Assembly (NCBI RefSeq): GCF_016132545.1
Contig: NZ_CP066167.1
Span: 1,453,001 to 1,517,000 of the forward strand
DNA: 64,000 nucleotides
Direction of reading: 5' to 3'
From: Spongiibacter nanhainus
Lineage (GTDB): Bacteria > Pseudomonadota > Gammaproteobacteria > Pseudomonadales > Spongiibacteraceae
The translations under genes were made by a program, and so were the position numbers. The notes below the pieces were generated by a model, which was not told the DNA's origin, did no database searches, and saw only the letters and a list, made by a program, of their open reading frames with translations. Below, in pieces: positions 8,575 to 16,208 of the stretch (the stretch's first letter is position 1; the number at the start of each line of letters is the position of its first letter).

Positions 8575-9765
8575 ATGTCCGCCGATTCCAAAGAACTTTC
8601 CGCGCAAATTGACCTCAGCGACCTGGACCGCCTGGTCGGCAAGGAAGTGGTTTTTGCCGAGTTGTGGGACCCCTGCAACGCCACTGATATCCGCCGTTGG
8701 GCCATGGCGATGGATAACCCCAGCCCGATTCATTGGGATGAGGAGTTCGCTAATGCCTCCAAGTTTGGCGGCATTATCGCGCCGCAGTCTTTTGCGGTGG
8801 CGATGGATTACGGTCACGGCTGTCACCCGGCGGGGGTGGGCAAAATCCCCGGTTCCCACCTGATTTTTGGTGGCGAGGAGTGGTGGTATTTTGGCACGCC
8901 GATTCGCCCTGGCGACAAGCTGTTTCAGAAGCGCCGCTTTGACGGCTACGACCTCAAGGAAACCGCCTTTGCCGGTCCCACGGTCTTCCAGCGCGGCGAC
9001 ACCGAGCACCGCAATCAGCACGGCGCTCTGGTAGCCCGGGAGCGGGCAACGTCGATTCGATATCTGCGTGAAGAGGCCAACAAACGTGCAGTGCATGGCA
9101 AGGAGCGGGCAGAGCCGCGGCGCTGGACCAAGGACGAGCTGAAAGAAATTCACAAGCTGCGCCATGAGTGGCTGATGTCCAACCGCGAGGGCCACTCGCC
9201 AGCCTACGGCGATGTGCAGGTGGGTGACAAGCTGCCACGCCGGGTGATTGGCCCCCACTCGGTGGTGACTTTTGTGACCGAATACCGCGCCTTCCGCCAG
9301 AACGTCTGGGGCACCTGGCGTTGGAATGTACCCGAGGGCAAGTACGACCCGGCCATGGAAGACGCCGGTTTTGCCGAGGACATGACCTACGACCATGAGG
9401 CCAAAAAAGTCGACCCCCGCATGGGCGACGGCCTCTACTTCGGGCCTTCAAGTGGCCACGTTAATCTGGAAAAAGCCGACAAAATCGGTCTTGGCGGCAT
9501 GTATGGCTACGGCGCGTCGATGAATGCCTGGCATGTGGATTACGTCGCCTACTGGGCGGGCCACGACGGTTATATCTGGCACTCCAAGACTCAGTTCCGC
9601 AACCCGGCATTTGAAGGGGATATCACTTACATCGACGGCGAGGTAATCGAGAAGAACGATCGCTCCGCCTTTGGCTGCCCCATCGCCACGATTCAGGTCA
9701 CCATGACCACCCAGGAAGGCGAAGTGATTCTCAAAGGCACCGCAGACGTCGAGCTGCCTCACTAA
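8575..9765 (+). CDS. Double-hotdog MaoC/FAS1-like dehydratase
   Basis: The 396-residue protein consists of two hotdog modules. The first (about 25-185) has an FAS1-type dehydratase look, with MDNPSPIHWDEEFA where acyl-CoA hydratases bind substrate. The second (about 215-390) carries HVDYVAYWAGHDGYIWHSKT and a typical FRNPAFEGDITY strand. The family hydrates or dehydrates enoyl/hydroxyacyl-CoA esters, often bulky ring-containing ones in sterol-type pathways. An AAGGAA ribosome site precedes the ATG. The acyl-CoA synthetase gene follows after 30 bp and is probably in the same operon. Confidence 0.82.
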   Translation: MSADSKELSAQIDLSDLDRLVGKEVVFAELWDPCNATDIRRWAMAMDNPSPIHWDEEFANASKFGGIIAPQSFAVAMDYGHGCHPAGVGKIPGSHLIFGGEEWWYFGTPIRPGDKLFQKRRFDGYDLKETAFAGPTVFQRGDTEHRNQHGALVARERATSIRYLREEANKRAVHGKERAEPRRWTKDELKEIHKLRHEWLMSNREGHSPAYGDVQVGDKLPRRVIGPHSVVTFVTEYRAFRQNVWGTWRWNVPEGKYDPAMEDAGFAEDMTYDHEAKKVDPRMGDGLYFGPSSGHVNLEKADKIGLGGMYGYGASMNAWHVDYVAYWAGHDGYIWHSKTQFRNPAFEGDITYIDGEVIEKNDRSAFGCPIATIQVTMTTQEGEVILKGTADVELPH

Positions 9766-9795
9766 ACTGCTTTGATCAGGGGAGTAGGGACAGGT

Positions 9796-11508
9796 ATGGG
9801 AACGCCTTCCGCAAACGAGACTGGGCTGTCGCTCTACCAGGCCGTGCCGCTCAGCGAGGAACCCGGCCTTGGCGCGCTGTCACTGCCGGGCTATCTGCGC
9901 GATGTCTGCGACCGTTACGGCGATGCCGAAGCGGTGGTCATGCACAGCGGCGACGATGTGATCCGCTGGAGCTACCGGGATCTGTGGCAGCAGTCGCTGT
10001 CGGTGGCCCAGGCTTTGACCGCCCGAGGCGTAGGCAAGGGCAGCCGGGTTGGCATTTTGATGACCAACCGGCCCGAGTACCTGTCGTCGCTGTTTGGCAT
10101 TGCCATGACCGGCGCGACCTTTGTGGTGCTCAGTACCTTCTCCACCCCTAGTGAGTTGGAGCATGCCCTCAATACCTCTGGGGTGTCGGTGCTTCTCTAT
10201 GAGGACCGGGTGCTGAAAAAAGATTTTACCGCGCAATTGGCCGAATTGGCGCCCAGCTTGTTGGAAGGCGGCGAGTTCTACTCCTCCCAATTGCCCTATT
10301 TGCGCGAGCTGGTATGGCTGGAGGGCGTTACCGCTCTGGAGGCACCCACCGTGGCTGCCGACGCACTGAGCGCCGCGACCCATTGGAATGACTTTATCGC
10401 CGCCGGGGCCGCCGTGCCGGAAGCGGTGATAGAGGCGCGCATGACTACCGTTTATCCCAGCGATCCCGGTGGCCTGTTTTTCTCCTCGGGGACCACTTCT
10501 CTACCCAAGGCGATTCTACAAACCCAGCGCGCCTTTACCCTGCAGTTCTGGCGCTGGCCCCGGCTGTGGAATATTCAGGAGCCGGCTCGCTGCTGGACCG
10601 GCAACGGCTTTTTCTGGGCCGGGCCGCTGACCATTATCGTCGGCAGTGCACTGTCCTCGGGCGGCGCATTGATTTTGCAAGCGCTGTTTGATGAGCACGA
10701 GGCGCTGGAGCTGATTAAGCGCGAGAAGGTGACTTTGATGAACGGTCGGCCCCACCAATGGGCGCGGATGCAGGCCTCGCCGGGTTGGGACAGTGCCGAC
10801 TTCAGCACCGTGCGCTATGTTACAAAGGGCGAGATTATTTACTCTCACCCCACCTCAAACTCCGACTGGGAATTGCCCAACGCCTTTGGCACCACGGAGA
10901 CCATGAGCATTCTCAGCTCGTTTGTAGCAGGCGATCCCGCCAATGCCGACGCCGCCAATTTCGGCAAGCTGTTGCCGGGCAATACCCTCAAAGTGGTCGA
11001 TCCGGTCAGCGGTGAGATCGTGCCTATGGGTGAGCGCGGCGAGGTCTGCATCAAAGGCCCGACGCTGATGATGGGCTATGTGGGTAAAAACGCCGAAGAC
11101 ACCTTTGACGAGCAGGGCTTTTACCGCACCGGCGACGGTGGCTATATCGATGACCAAGGTCATTTGTTTTGGGAAGGGCGCCTTAACGACATTATTAAAA
11201 CGGGCGGTGCCAATGTCTCGCCCCAGGAAATCGACACCGCCATTGCCGCCTTCCCCGGCGTAAAACGCACTCAGACCGTGGGCTTGCCCCACGAGACCCT
11301 GTCCGAGGTGGTGGTGGCCTGCATTGTGCCGGTGGACGGCGCCGATATTGATGTCGACGAGTTAACGGCGTTCCTTAAATCCCGGCTGGCCAGTTTTAAA
11401 GTGCCGCGGCATATCTTGCTGTTTAGCGAGGAAGACTACCCTTTGACCGGCAACGAGAAGGTCAAAGCCGGCGAGTTGAAAACCCTGGCGGCTCAACGTC
11501 TGGCTTGA
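9796..11508 (+). CDS. Acyl-CoA synthetase (AMP-dependent ligase)
   Basis: A 570-residue ANL-superfamily ligase that would activate a carboxylic acid with ATP and CoA. The phosphate loop SSGTTSLPKA is at 230-239, the adenine-binding FGTTET at 364-369, followed by YRTGDGG, the hinge GRLNDIIKTGG and a C-terminal lysine in LTGNEK. I prefer ATG 9796 over the TTG at 9772, since GGAG/AGGGA lies just upstream. It sits between the dehydratase and an aldo/keto reductase. The acid substrate is not predictable from the sequence. Confidence 0.9.
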   Translation: MGTPSANETGLSLYQAVPLSEEPGLGALSLPGYLRDVCDRYGDAEAVVMHSGDDVIRWSYRDLWQQSLSVAQALTARGVGKGSRVGILMTNRPEYLSSLFGIAMTGATFVVLSTFSTPSELEHALNTSGVSVLLYEDRVLKKDFTAQLAELAPSLLEGGEFYSSQLPYLRELVWLEGVTALEAPTVAADALSAATHWNDFIAAGAAVPEAVIEARMTTVYPSDPGGLFFSSGTTSLPKAILQTQRAFTLQFWRWPRLWNIQEPARCWTGNGFFWAGPLTIIVGSALSSGGALILQALFDEHEALELIKREKVTLMNGRPHQWARMQASPGWDSADFSTVRYVTKGEIIYSHPTSNSDWELPNAFGTTETMSILSSFVAGDPANADAANFGKLLPGNTLKVVDPVSGEIVPMGERGEVCIKGPTLMMGYVGKNAEDTFDEQGFYRTGDGGYIDDQGHLFWEGRLNDIIKTGGANVSPQEIDTAIAAFPGVKRTQTVGLPHETLSEVVVACIVPVDGADIDVDELTAFLKSRLASFKVPRHILLFSEEDYPLTGNEKVKAGELKTLAAQRLA

Positions 11509-11572
11509 TGATTGTTCAGTCCCGCATTTATTAACTCGGCGGGCTTTTAGCCGAATTAGTGAGACGAAAATA

Positions 11573-12637
11573 ATGACAAACACCGTGGAGCAATATCGCC
11601 TGTTGGGGCGTTCGGGGCTGCGGGTCTCTCCGCTGTCTCTGGGCACCATGACCTTTGGCGTACCCGGCTGGGGCACCGAGCTGGACGAAGCCCGCGCAAT
11701 GGTGGATTGCTACCTGGAGTGGGGCGGCAACTTTATCGACACCGCCAACTTTTACGCCGCCGGTAAGGCCGAGCACATGCTGGGGGAAATCCTGGCCGGT
11801 CGCCGCGACCGGGTGGTGCTCTCCACCAAGTACAGTCTGATGATGGAGCCGGGCAATCCCAACGCCAGCGGTAACCAGCGCAAAAATCTAATGCAGTCGG
11901 TGGAGGCCAGCCTCAAGCGACTCAATACCGACTACATCGACCTGCTCTACCTTCACCTGTGGGACAACCGCACCCCGGTGGAAGAGGTGCTGCGGGGCTT
12001 TGACGATCTGGTGCGCCAGGGCAAGGTGCTGTACGTGGGTATCTCCGATACCCCGGCCTGGCAGGTATCGCGGATGCAAGCCATTGCCGATCTGCGTGGC
12101 TGGTCGCCACTGGTGGCGCTGCAAATACCCTACAACCTTACCGAGCGCACCGTGGAGCAGGAGTTTATGCCCATGGCCCGGGAGATGGGTTTGGGGGTGA
12201 TTCCCTGGTCACCGTTGGCTGGTGGCGTGCTGACTGGCAAATATCAGCGCAAGGACCTCGACGCAGAAAGTAAAGACATGAGCTCCCGCAAAGGCATCAA
12301 TCTGGCCACCGGGCGGCTCACCCACTCGGCATTGGATATTGCCGAGGTGGTGGCTCAGGTGGCGGAGGAACTGCAATGCAGCGCGGCACAGGTGGCACTG
12401 GCTTGGACTCTACAAGAGCAAGCCGTAGTGGCCCCCACCATCGGTGCCCGCAACCTGGAGCAGCTCAAGGGCAACTTGGGCGCCATGTCAGTGACCTTCA
12501 CTGAGGATCAGCTGGCCCGCCTGGATGAGATCAGCGCCATCGACCCCTGTTTCCCCCACACCATGATTGATACCGCCACCGGCAATATGATGCTGGGCAA
12601 TATCGATGTGGCACCACGCTGGCCGACCTCCCGCTAA
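11573..12637 (+). CDS. Aldo/keto reductase
   Basis: A 354-residue (alpha/beta)8 NADPH-dependent oxidoreductase. The catalytic tetrad is complete: D56 and Y61 in FIDTANFY, K86 in LSTKYS and H128 in LLYLHLWD. The Asn at 59 and the C-terminal sequence resemble the Tas/YajO/YghZ-type branch. The stop codon overlaps the start of the next gene by one base (TAATG), indicating translational coupling. The role in this cluster, reduction of a ketone or aldehyde intermediate, is inferred. Confidence 0.9.
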   Translation: MTNTVEQYRLLGRSGLRVSPLSLGTMTFGVPGWGTELDEARAMVDCYLEWGGNFIDTANFYAAGKAEHMLGEILAGRRDRVVLSTKYSLMMEPGNPNASGNQRKNLMQSVEASLKRLNTDYIDLLYLHLWDNRTPVEEVLRGFDDLVRQGKVLYVGISDTPAWQVSRMQAIADLRGWSPLVALQIPYNLTERTVEQEFMPMAREMGLGVIPWSPLAGGVLTGKYQRKDLDAESKDMSSRKGINLATGRLTHSALDIAEVVAQVAEELQCSAAQVALAWTLQEQAVVAPTIGARNLEQLKGNLGAMSVTFTEDQLARLDEISAIDPCFPHTMIDTATGNMMLGNIDVAPRWPTSR

Positions 12638-13947
12638 TGGCGCCCCAGTCTGACCACAACACACAGGCGCTCTGGGTTACCGGAGACGACTCCGGCCTGT
12701 CGATTCCCGCCACTCCCGAGGCACTGCTGAGCGATGCCCCGGCGTTTCTTACCACGGCCATGCACGCCCAAGGCACCATGGACCGGGACGATGCAGTGCT
12801 GGCAGTGCGGGAATCGCAGGTGGTGGCCGGGGGCAGTACCGGCAAAAAATTGCTGCTAGATTTGGACTACCGATATCCGCATCGCCACGCCGATAGCCAG
12901 TTGTTTGTAAAATTCTCCCGGGACTACGACGACCCCATTCGCGATCAGGCCAAAGGGCAGCTGGAGGCAGAGGTCAAACTGGGCTTGGTGTCCCAGCAGC
13001 CGGGTTTTCCCATTGCGGTGCCGCGCTGCTTTTTTGCCGACTATCAGCACAGCAGCGGCACCGGATTGTTGATTACCCAGTGTATTCCCTTCGGTCGCGA
13101 CGGCGTCGAACCTATCCACGAAAAATGCCTGGATTATCAGCTCGATGGTGCCGTTGAGCACTATCGCGCCATTCTGAAAAATCTCGGTACTCTGGCGGGG
13201 GGACTGAAGGTCGGTGCAAAGCGAGCCGGCCGGATTGCCGCGGTGTCCTCTTACTTTCCCTTCGATGGTGATGCCCAGGACAAGCAGCTCACTGTCCGCT
13301 ACAGCACCGAACAATTGCAGCGGCGGCTGGACAAACTCAGGGCTTTTATTGAGGACTACCCCGGACTGTGCCCCTGGTCGCTGGCTGGCGTGGAGGAGGT
13401 CGAGGTCTTGTCGGCGTCACTGCCCACCGTCCTGACCGAGCAAGAGCGCCTTCGGGATCAGCTCCACAATAACGATGACTACATGGCGCTGATGCACTGG
13501 AACGCCAATATCGACAATGCCTGGTTTTGGCGAGACGGTGACACCCTCCACTGTGGTCTGATGGACTGGGGCGGCGTGGGTCAGATGAATATCGGCCTGG
13601 CGCTGTGGGGCGCGCTGAGTGCCTGCGAACCAGAGGTGTGGCAACAACACCTGGACGATCTGCTGGATGGCTTTGTGACGGCCTTTGTTGAGGCGGGCGG
13701 GCCGGGCCTGTCCCGGGACACGCTTAAGCAGCATATGGCCATTGCCGCCACGCTGCTGGGCTTGTCCTGGCTGATGGATGCACCGGCGATGATCCATCGC
13801 GCCGTCCCGGTGTTGCCGAGGGATGCCGACCGTTGGTATCCCGCCATTGTGGAAAGCGAGACCGCCCGCAGTCAGTGGCTGATGCTGAGTAACTGCCTGT
13901 ACCTGTGGCGTACTCTCATAGAATCCCCCGCGCTGCGCCAACTGTAA
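12637..13947 (+). CDS. Phosphotransferase-fold (APH/ecdysteroid-kinase-like) protein with altered catalytic motif
   Basis: The 436-residue protein looks like an aminoglycoside-phosphotransferase/choline-kinase-fold enzyme. A likely ATP lysine is K92 in LFVKFSRD, with a helix-C-like Glu near 110-112, and GLLITQCI resembles the hinge. The normal catalytic loop is HGDxHxxN; here it is H287-W-N-A-N-I-D-N294, with Asn at position 289 where the base Asp is expected. The metal-binding Asp is kept at D310 in GLMDWGG. It may be inactive or use D293. It is coupled to the aldo/keto reductase gene. The fold assignment is moderately sure; the activity is not. Confidence 0.65.
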   Translation: MAPQSDHNTQALWVTGDDSGLSIPATPEALLSDAPAFLTTAMHAQGTMDRDDAVLAVRESQVVAGGSTGKKLLLDLDYRYPHRHADSQLFVKFSRDYDDPIRDQAKGQLEAEVKLGLVSQQPGFPIAVPRCFFADYQHSSGTGLLITQCIPFGRDGVEPIHEKCLDYQLDGAVEHYRAILKNLGTLAGGLKVGAKRAGRIAAVSSYFPFDGDAQDKQLTVRYSTEQLQRRLDKLRAFIEDYPGLCPWSLAGVEEVEVLSASLPTVLTEQERLRDQLHNNDDYMALMHWNANIDNAWFWRDGDTLHCGLMDWGGVGQMNIGLALWGALSACEPEVWQQHLDDLLDGFVTAFVEAGGPGLSRDTLKQHMAIAATLLGLSWLMDAPAMIHRAVPVLPRDADRWYPAIVESETARSQWLMLSNCLYLWRTLIESPALRQL

Positions 13948-14038
13948 AAAGTCTGCACCTTCTGTAGAGAGTTATGGCGGGCTTTTTCTCTATAGTGATA
14001 CATTGTGTTTCATATATCCGCTATATTAGGTGACCGAC

Positions 14039-15238
14039 ATGACCACTACCGTCGAAAATGGATGTCCGTTCCACGACAACGTTGATCGTCGCAAGTCCGC
14101 GAAAGTTGCAGAACAACACAACCATTGTGAGGAAGGGTCACACTGGGTTGATAAGGCGTCAGTCGCTCGCAAAATCCTGTGCAGCAAGCACGCCCGACAG
14201 GCCGGAGCCAGTGCAGAGATGCTGGAGTACAAAAATCCGGAACACGCGCCGGTGTTTTTCCTCGACGGCAAGGATCACTTCAATAAGCGCCGCAAAAGCC
14301 AGCGTTTTTTGTCGCCCAAAGCGGTCAACGATCAACATTACAAAGTGATGGAATCCGTCACCAAGCGACTGCTGGATGAGTTGCAGCAAAACGGTTCCGC
14401 TAAGTTAGAGGATATTAGCTTCCAGTTGGCCGTCGAAGTGGTAGGCGAAATTCTCGGTCTTACCGAGAGTAACCAGCAGGGCAAGGTGCGGCGCATCCAG
14501 TGGGTGCTACACAGCAGTATTAGCCAAGCCAAAAACAATATGCTGTCCCGGGCCTGGCTGAATGCAAAACGGGTATTCTTTACTGGGCTGTTCTTTTGGT
14601 TCGATGTTCGCCCAGCGATCAAAGCGCGGAAAAAATCCCCTAAAGACGACGCTATTTCCACCTATATTCAGGAAGACTACGGCAATACCGCGATTATTAT
14701 TGAATGCCTTACCTACGGCACCGCCGGTATGCTGACTACCCGGGAATTCATCATCATGTGCGCGTGGTACATGCTGGAATCTCCGGAACTGGCCAAAGAA
14801 TTCCTGGAAGGAGATAGCAAAAAGCAACTGGCTATCCTGATGGAAATCCTACGCCTGGAGCCCATTGCCGCCAAAGTGATGCGCCGTGTAAACGATGAAG
14901 TAGAAGGGGTTGAAGACCAGCCGCTGCCTCCGGGAGAGCGTTACGAGATCGATATCCGCAACGTCAATCTCGATGAGGAATTTGTCGGCGAGTGCCCCTT
15001 CGCCATCGATCCTGAGCGTGCCACCAAGCAGAAAGACACCGGCCGCTTCTACTCTTTCGGCGATGGCCCCCACGGCTGTCCCGGTTGGCAGGTGGCGCTC
15101 CATGAAACTCGCATCTTCCTGACCCACTTCCTGCAAGTGCCCGGCATCAAGCTGGATCGCGAGCCCGACATTACCTGGAATGACATGTTGAACGGCTACG
15201 AGCTTCGCAACGCGATGATTTCCTGCGATAAGGTTTAA
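14039..15238 (+). CDS. Cytochrome P450 with atypical I helix
   Basis: The 399-residue haem monooxygenase has the K-helix ExxR (E269-R272, EILR) and a haem loop FGDGPHGCPGW with the thiolate C347. In the I helix, where most P450s have (A/G)Gx(D/E)T, this one reads AGMLTT (229-234): the acid is replaced by Leu. AGGTGA at 14028-14033 supports ATG 14039 rather than the GTG at 14030. It has no membrane anchor. No ferredoxin or reductase gene is adjacent; the nearest 2Fe-2S ferredoxin gene is at 49901. A remnant of an AraC-type regulator lies downstream. The reaction is unknown, and the lost acid hints at a non-standard oxygen or peroxide use. Confidence 0.88.
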   Translation: MTTTVENGCPFHDNVDRRKSAKVAEQHNHCEEGSHWVDKASVARKILCSKHARQAGASAEMLEYKNPEHAPVFFLDGKDHFNKRRKSQRFLSPKAVNDQHYKVMESVTKRLLDELQQNGSAKLEDISFQLAVEVVGEILGLTESNQQGKVRRIQWVLHSSISQAKNNMLSRAWLNAKRVFFTGLFFWFDVRPAIKARKKSPKDDAISTYIQEDYGNTAIIIECLTYGTAGMLTTREFIIMCAWYMLESPELAKEFLEGDSKKQLAILMEILRLEPIAAKVMRRVNDEVEGVEDQPLPPGERYEIDIRNVNLDEEFVGECPFAIDPERATKQKDTGRFYSFGDGPHGCPGWQVALHETRIFLTHFLQVPGIKLDREPDITWNDMLNGYELRNAMISCDKV

Positions 15239-15256
15239 TTGGCCTTTAGGGATCTA

Positions 15257-15277
15257 AGGGCCTGTTCTTCAGGCCCT
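15257..15277. other. Perfect 8-bp hairpin downstream of P450
   Basis: AGGGCCTG and CAGGCCCT flank a 5-nt loop, 18 bp after the P450 stop. There is no T run on either side, so it is a weak terminator candidate only. Confidence 0.4.
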
Positions 15278-15362
15278 ACGCGACAGTTCGCTGTTAAGCC
15301 GCTAAGCCCGGTATTGAAAACCTTGAAATTGCACTATGGACTTCCCCCCAAGTCGTGGACAC

Positions 15363-15548
15363 CTAATCCACCCGATACTTCCCCGGCGACTGCCCGGTAT
15401 AGGCCGTAAACGCCCGCACAAAATTATTGGGCTCAGTATACGCCAGCATATACGCAATATGCTTAATCGGCAGGGTCGTGGTCTTAAGGTATTCCTGAGC
15501 GACCTGCATACGAATATGCATGGCAATCCTCTGAAAGCTGCGACCTTA
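15363..15548 (-). pseudogene. AraC-family regulator remnant (C-terminal HTH only)
   Basis: On the minus strand, the frame ending with the TAG at 15363-15365 encodes the end of an AraC/XylS DNA-binding domain. Recognisable pieces are AQEYLKTTTLPIKHIAYML, then AYTEPNNFVRAF, then TAYTGQSPGKYR, that is, the second helix-turn-helix and the family signature. Upstream, a stop codon interrupts the frame before residue 1 of the motif, and no effector domain or first HTH is found. At most 53 residues could be made from the ATG at 15519-15521. It therefore looks like the surviving tail of a deleted regulator gene, perhaps once controlling the neighbouring P450. Confidence 0.75.
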
Positions 15549-15568
15549 AGCTGTAAAAAGGTAACTGC

Positions 15569-16039
15569 CTAAACAGGCAGGGATTCGCAGCGCTCCTTCA
15601 AAGCCTGTGCATGGCGTTCAAAACCATCCCGCACACCCCGGATCGGCGCTACCCAGGATAACCAGCCGGTGAGGTTTTCCTCGGTAAAATACCGAGTGCT
15701 GGTGTCGGAAAGGGCGGTCAGGTATTGATAGCGCTGGCCCCGAACCAGGTTCCAGTCGTGTGCCAGGCCAGTAAAGCGATAGACGAGGGTGGCTCGCAGC
15801 TCACCGCCCTGGTCCTGGGGCGGTTCCAAACAGGTGATTTGCTCGATTTCTCTGCGCTTTAGACCGCTGGAAAACCGGACATGGAGCGTCAAGTCAGAGC
15901 CCAGTCTGGGTGGCGTGTCGGCGCACTCGATGTGGGTGACAAAGGGATTCCACTGCTGATAGCGATCGATATCCAGCATGACCTCCCATACCCGCTCAAT
16001 CGGTGCCTGAATAATGGTTTCCGCGCTTGCATAGGCCAT
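15569..16039 (-). CDS. SRPBCC (START/polyketide cyclase-like) ligand-binding protein
   Basis: A helix-grip fold protein of 156 residues. It starts with the typical strand ASAETIIQAPIERVWEVMLD followed by IDRYQQWNPFV, and ends with a long C-terminal helix (RDGFERHAQALKERCES). The family binds hydrophobic ligands or acts on polyketides; no catalytic residue is diagnostic. ATG 16039 is preferred over 16045 because AAAGGA is then correctly spaced. It is a single gene between the AraC remnant and the TonB receptor. Confidence 0.8.
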   Translation of the reverse strand: MAYASAETIIQAPIERVWEVMLDIDRYQQWNPFVTHIECADTPPRLGSDLTLHVRFSSGLKRREIEQITCLEPPQDQGGELRATLVYRFTGLAHDWNLVRGQRYQYLTALSDTSTRYFTEENLTGWLSWVAPIRGVRDGFERHAQALKERCESLPV

Positions 16040-16175
16040 TGTCATAGTCCTTTTCCTGCCCGCTCGGGTGAGCGGGTGGCTGATTTGCTATGTGCTAAAG
16101 CCTAGCGGAAATGCTCAGCTGTCGCCTCGTCCGTTTATTGGGACTCGCTGACTAGACGGATGACAGAAGGCAAAG

Positions 16176-16196
16176 GGTGAGGGTTGTCCCCTCACC
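16176..16196 (-). terminator. Hairpin downstream of TonB receptor gene
   Basis: An 8-bp perfect stem (GGTGAGGG / CCCTCACC, 5-nt loop) begins 13 bp beyond the receptor stop codon. The minus-strand continuation has only a short T run, so it would be a weak intrinsic terminator. Confidence 0.5.
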
Positions 16197-16208
16197 GAAC
16201 TTGCGTTG

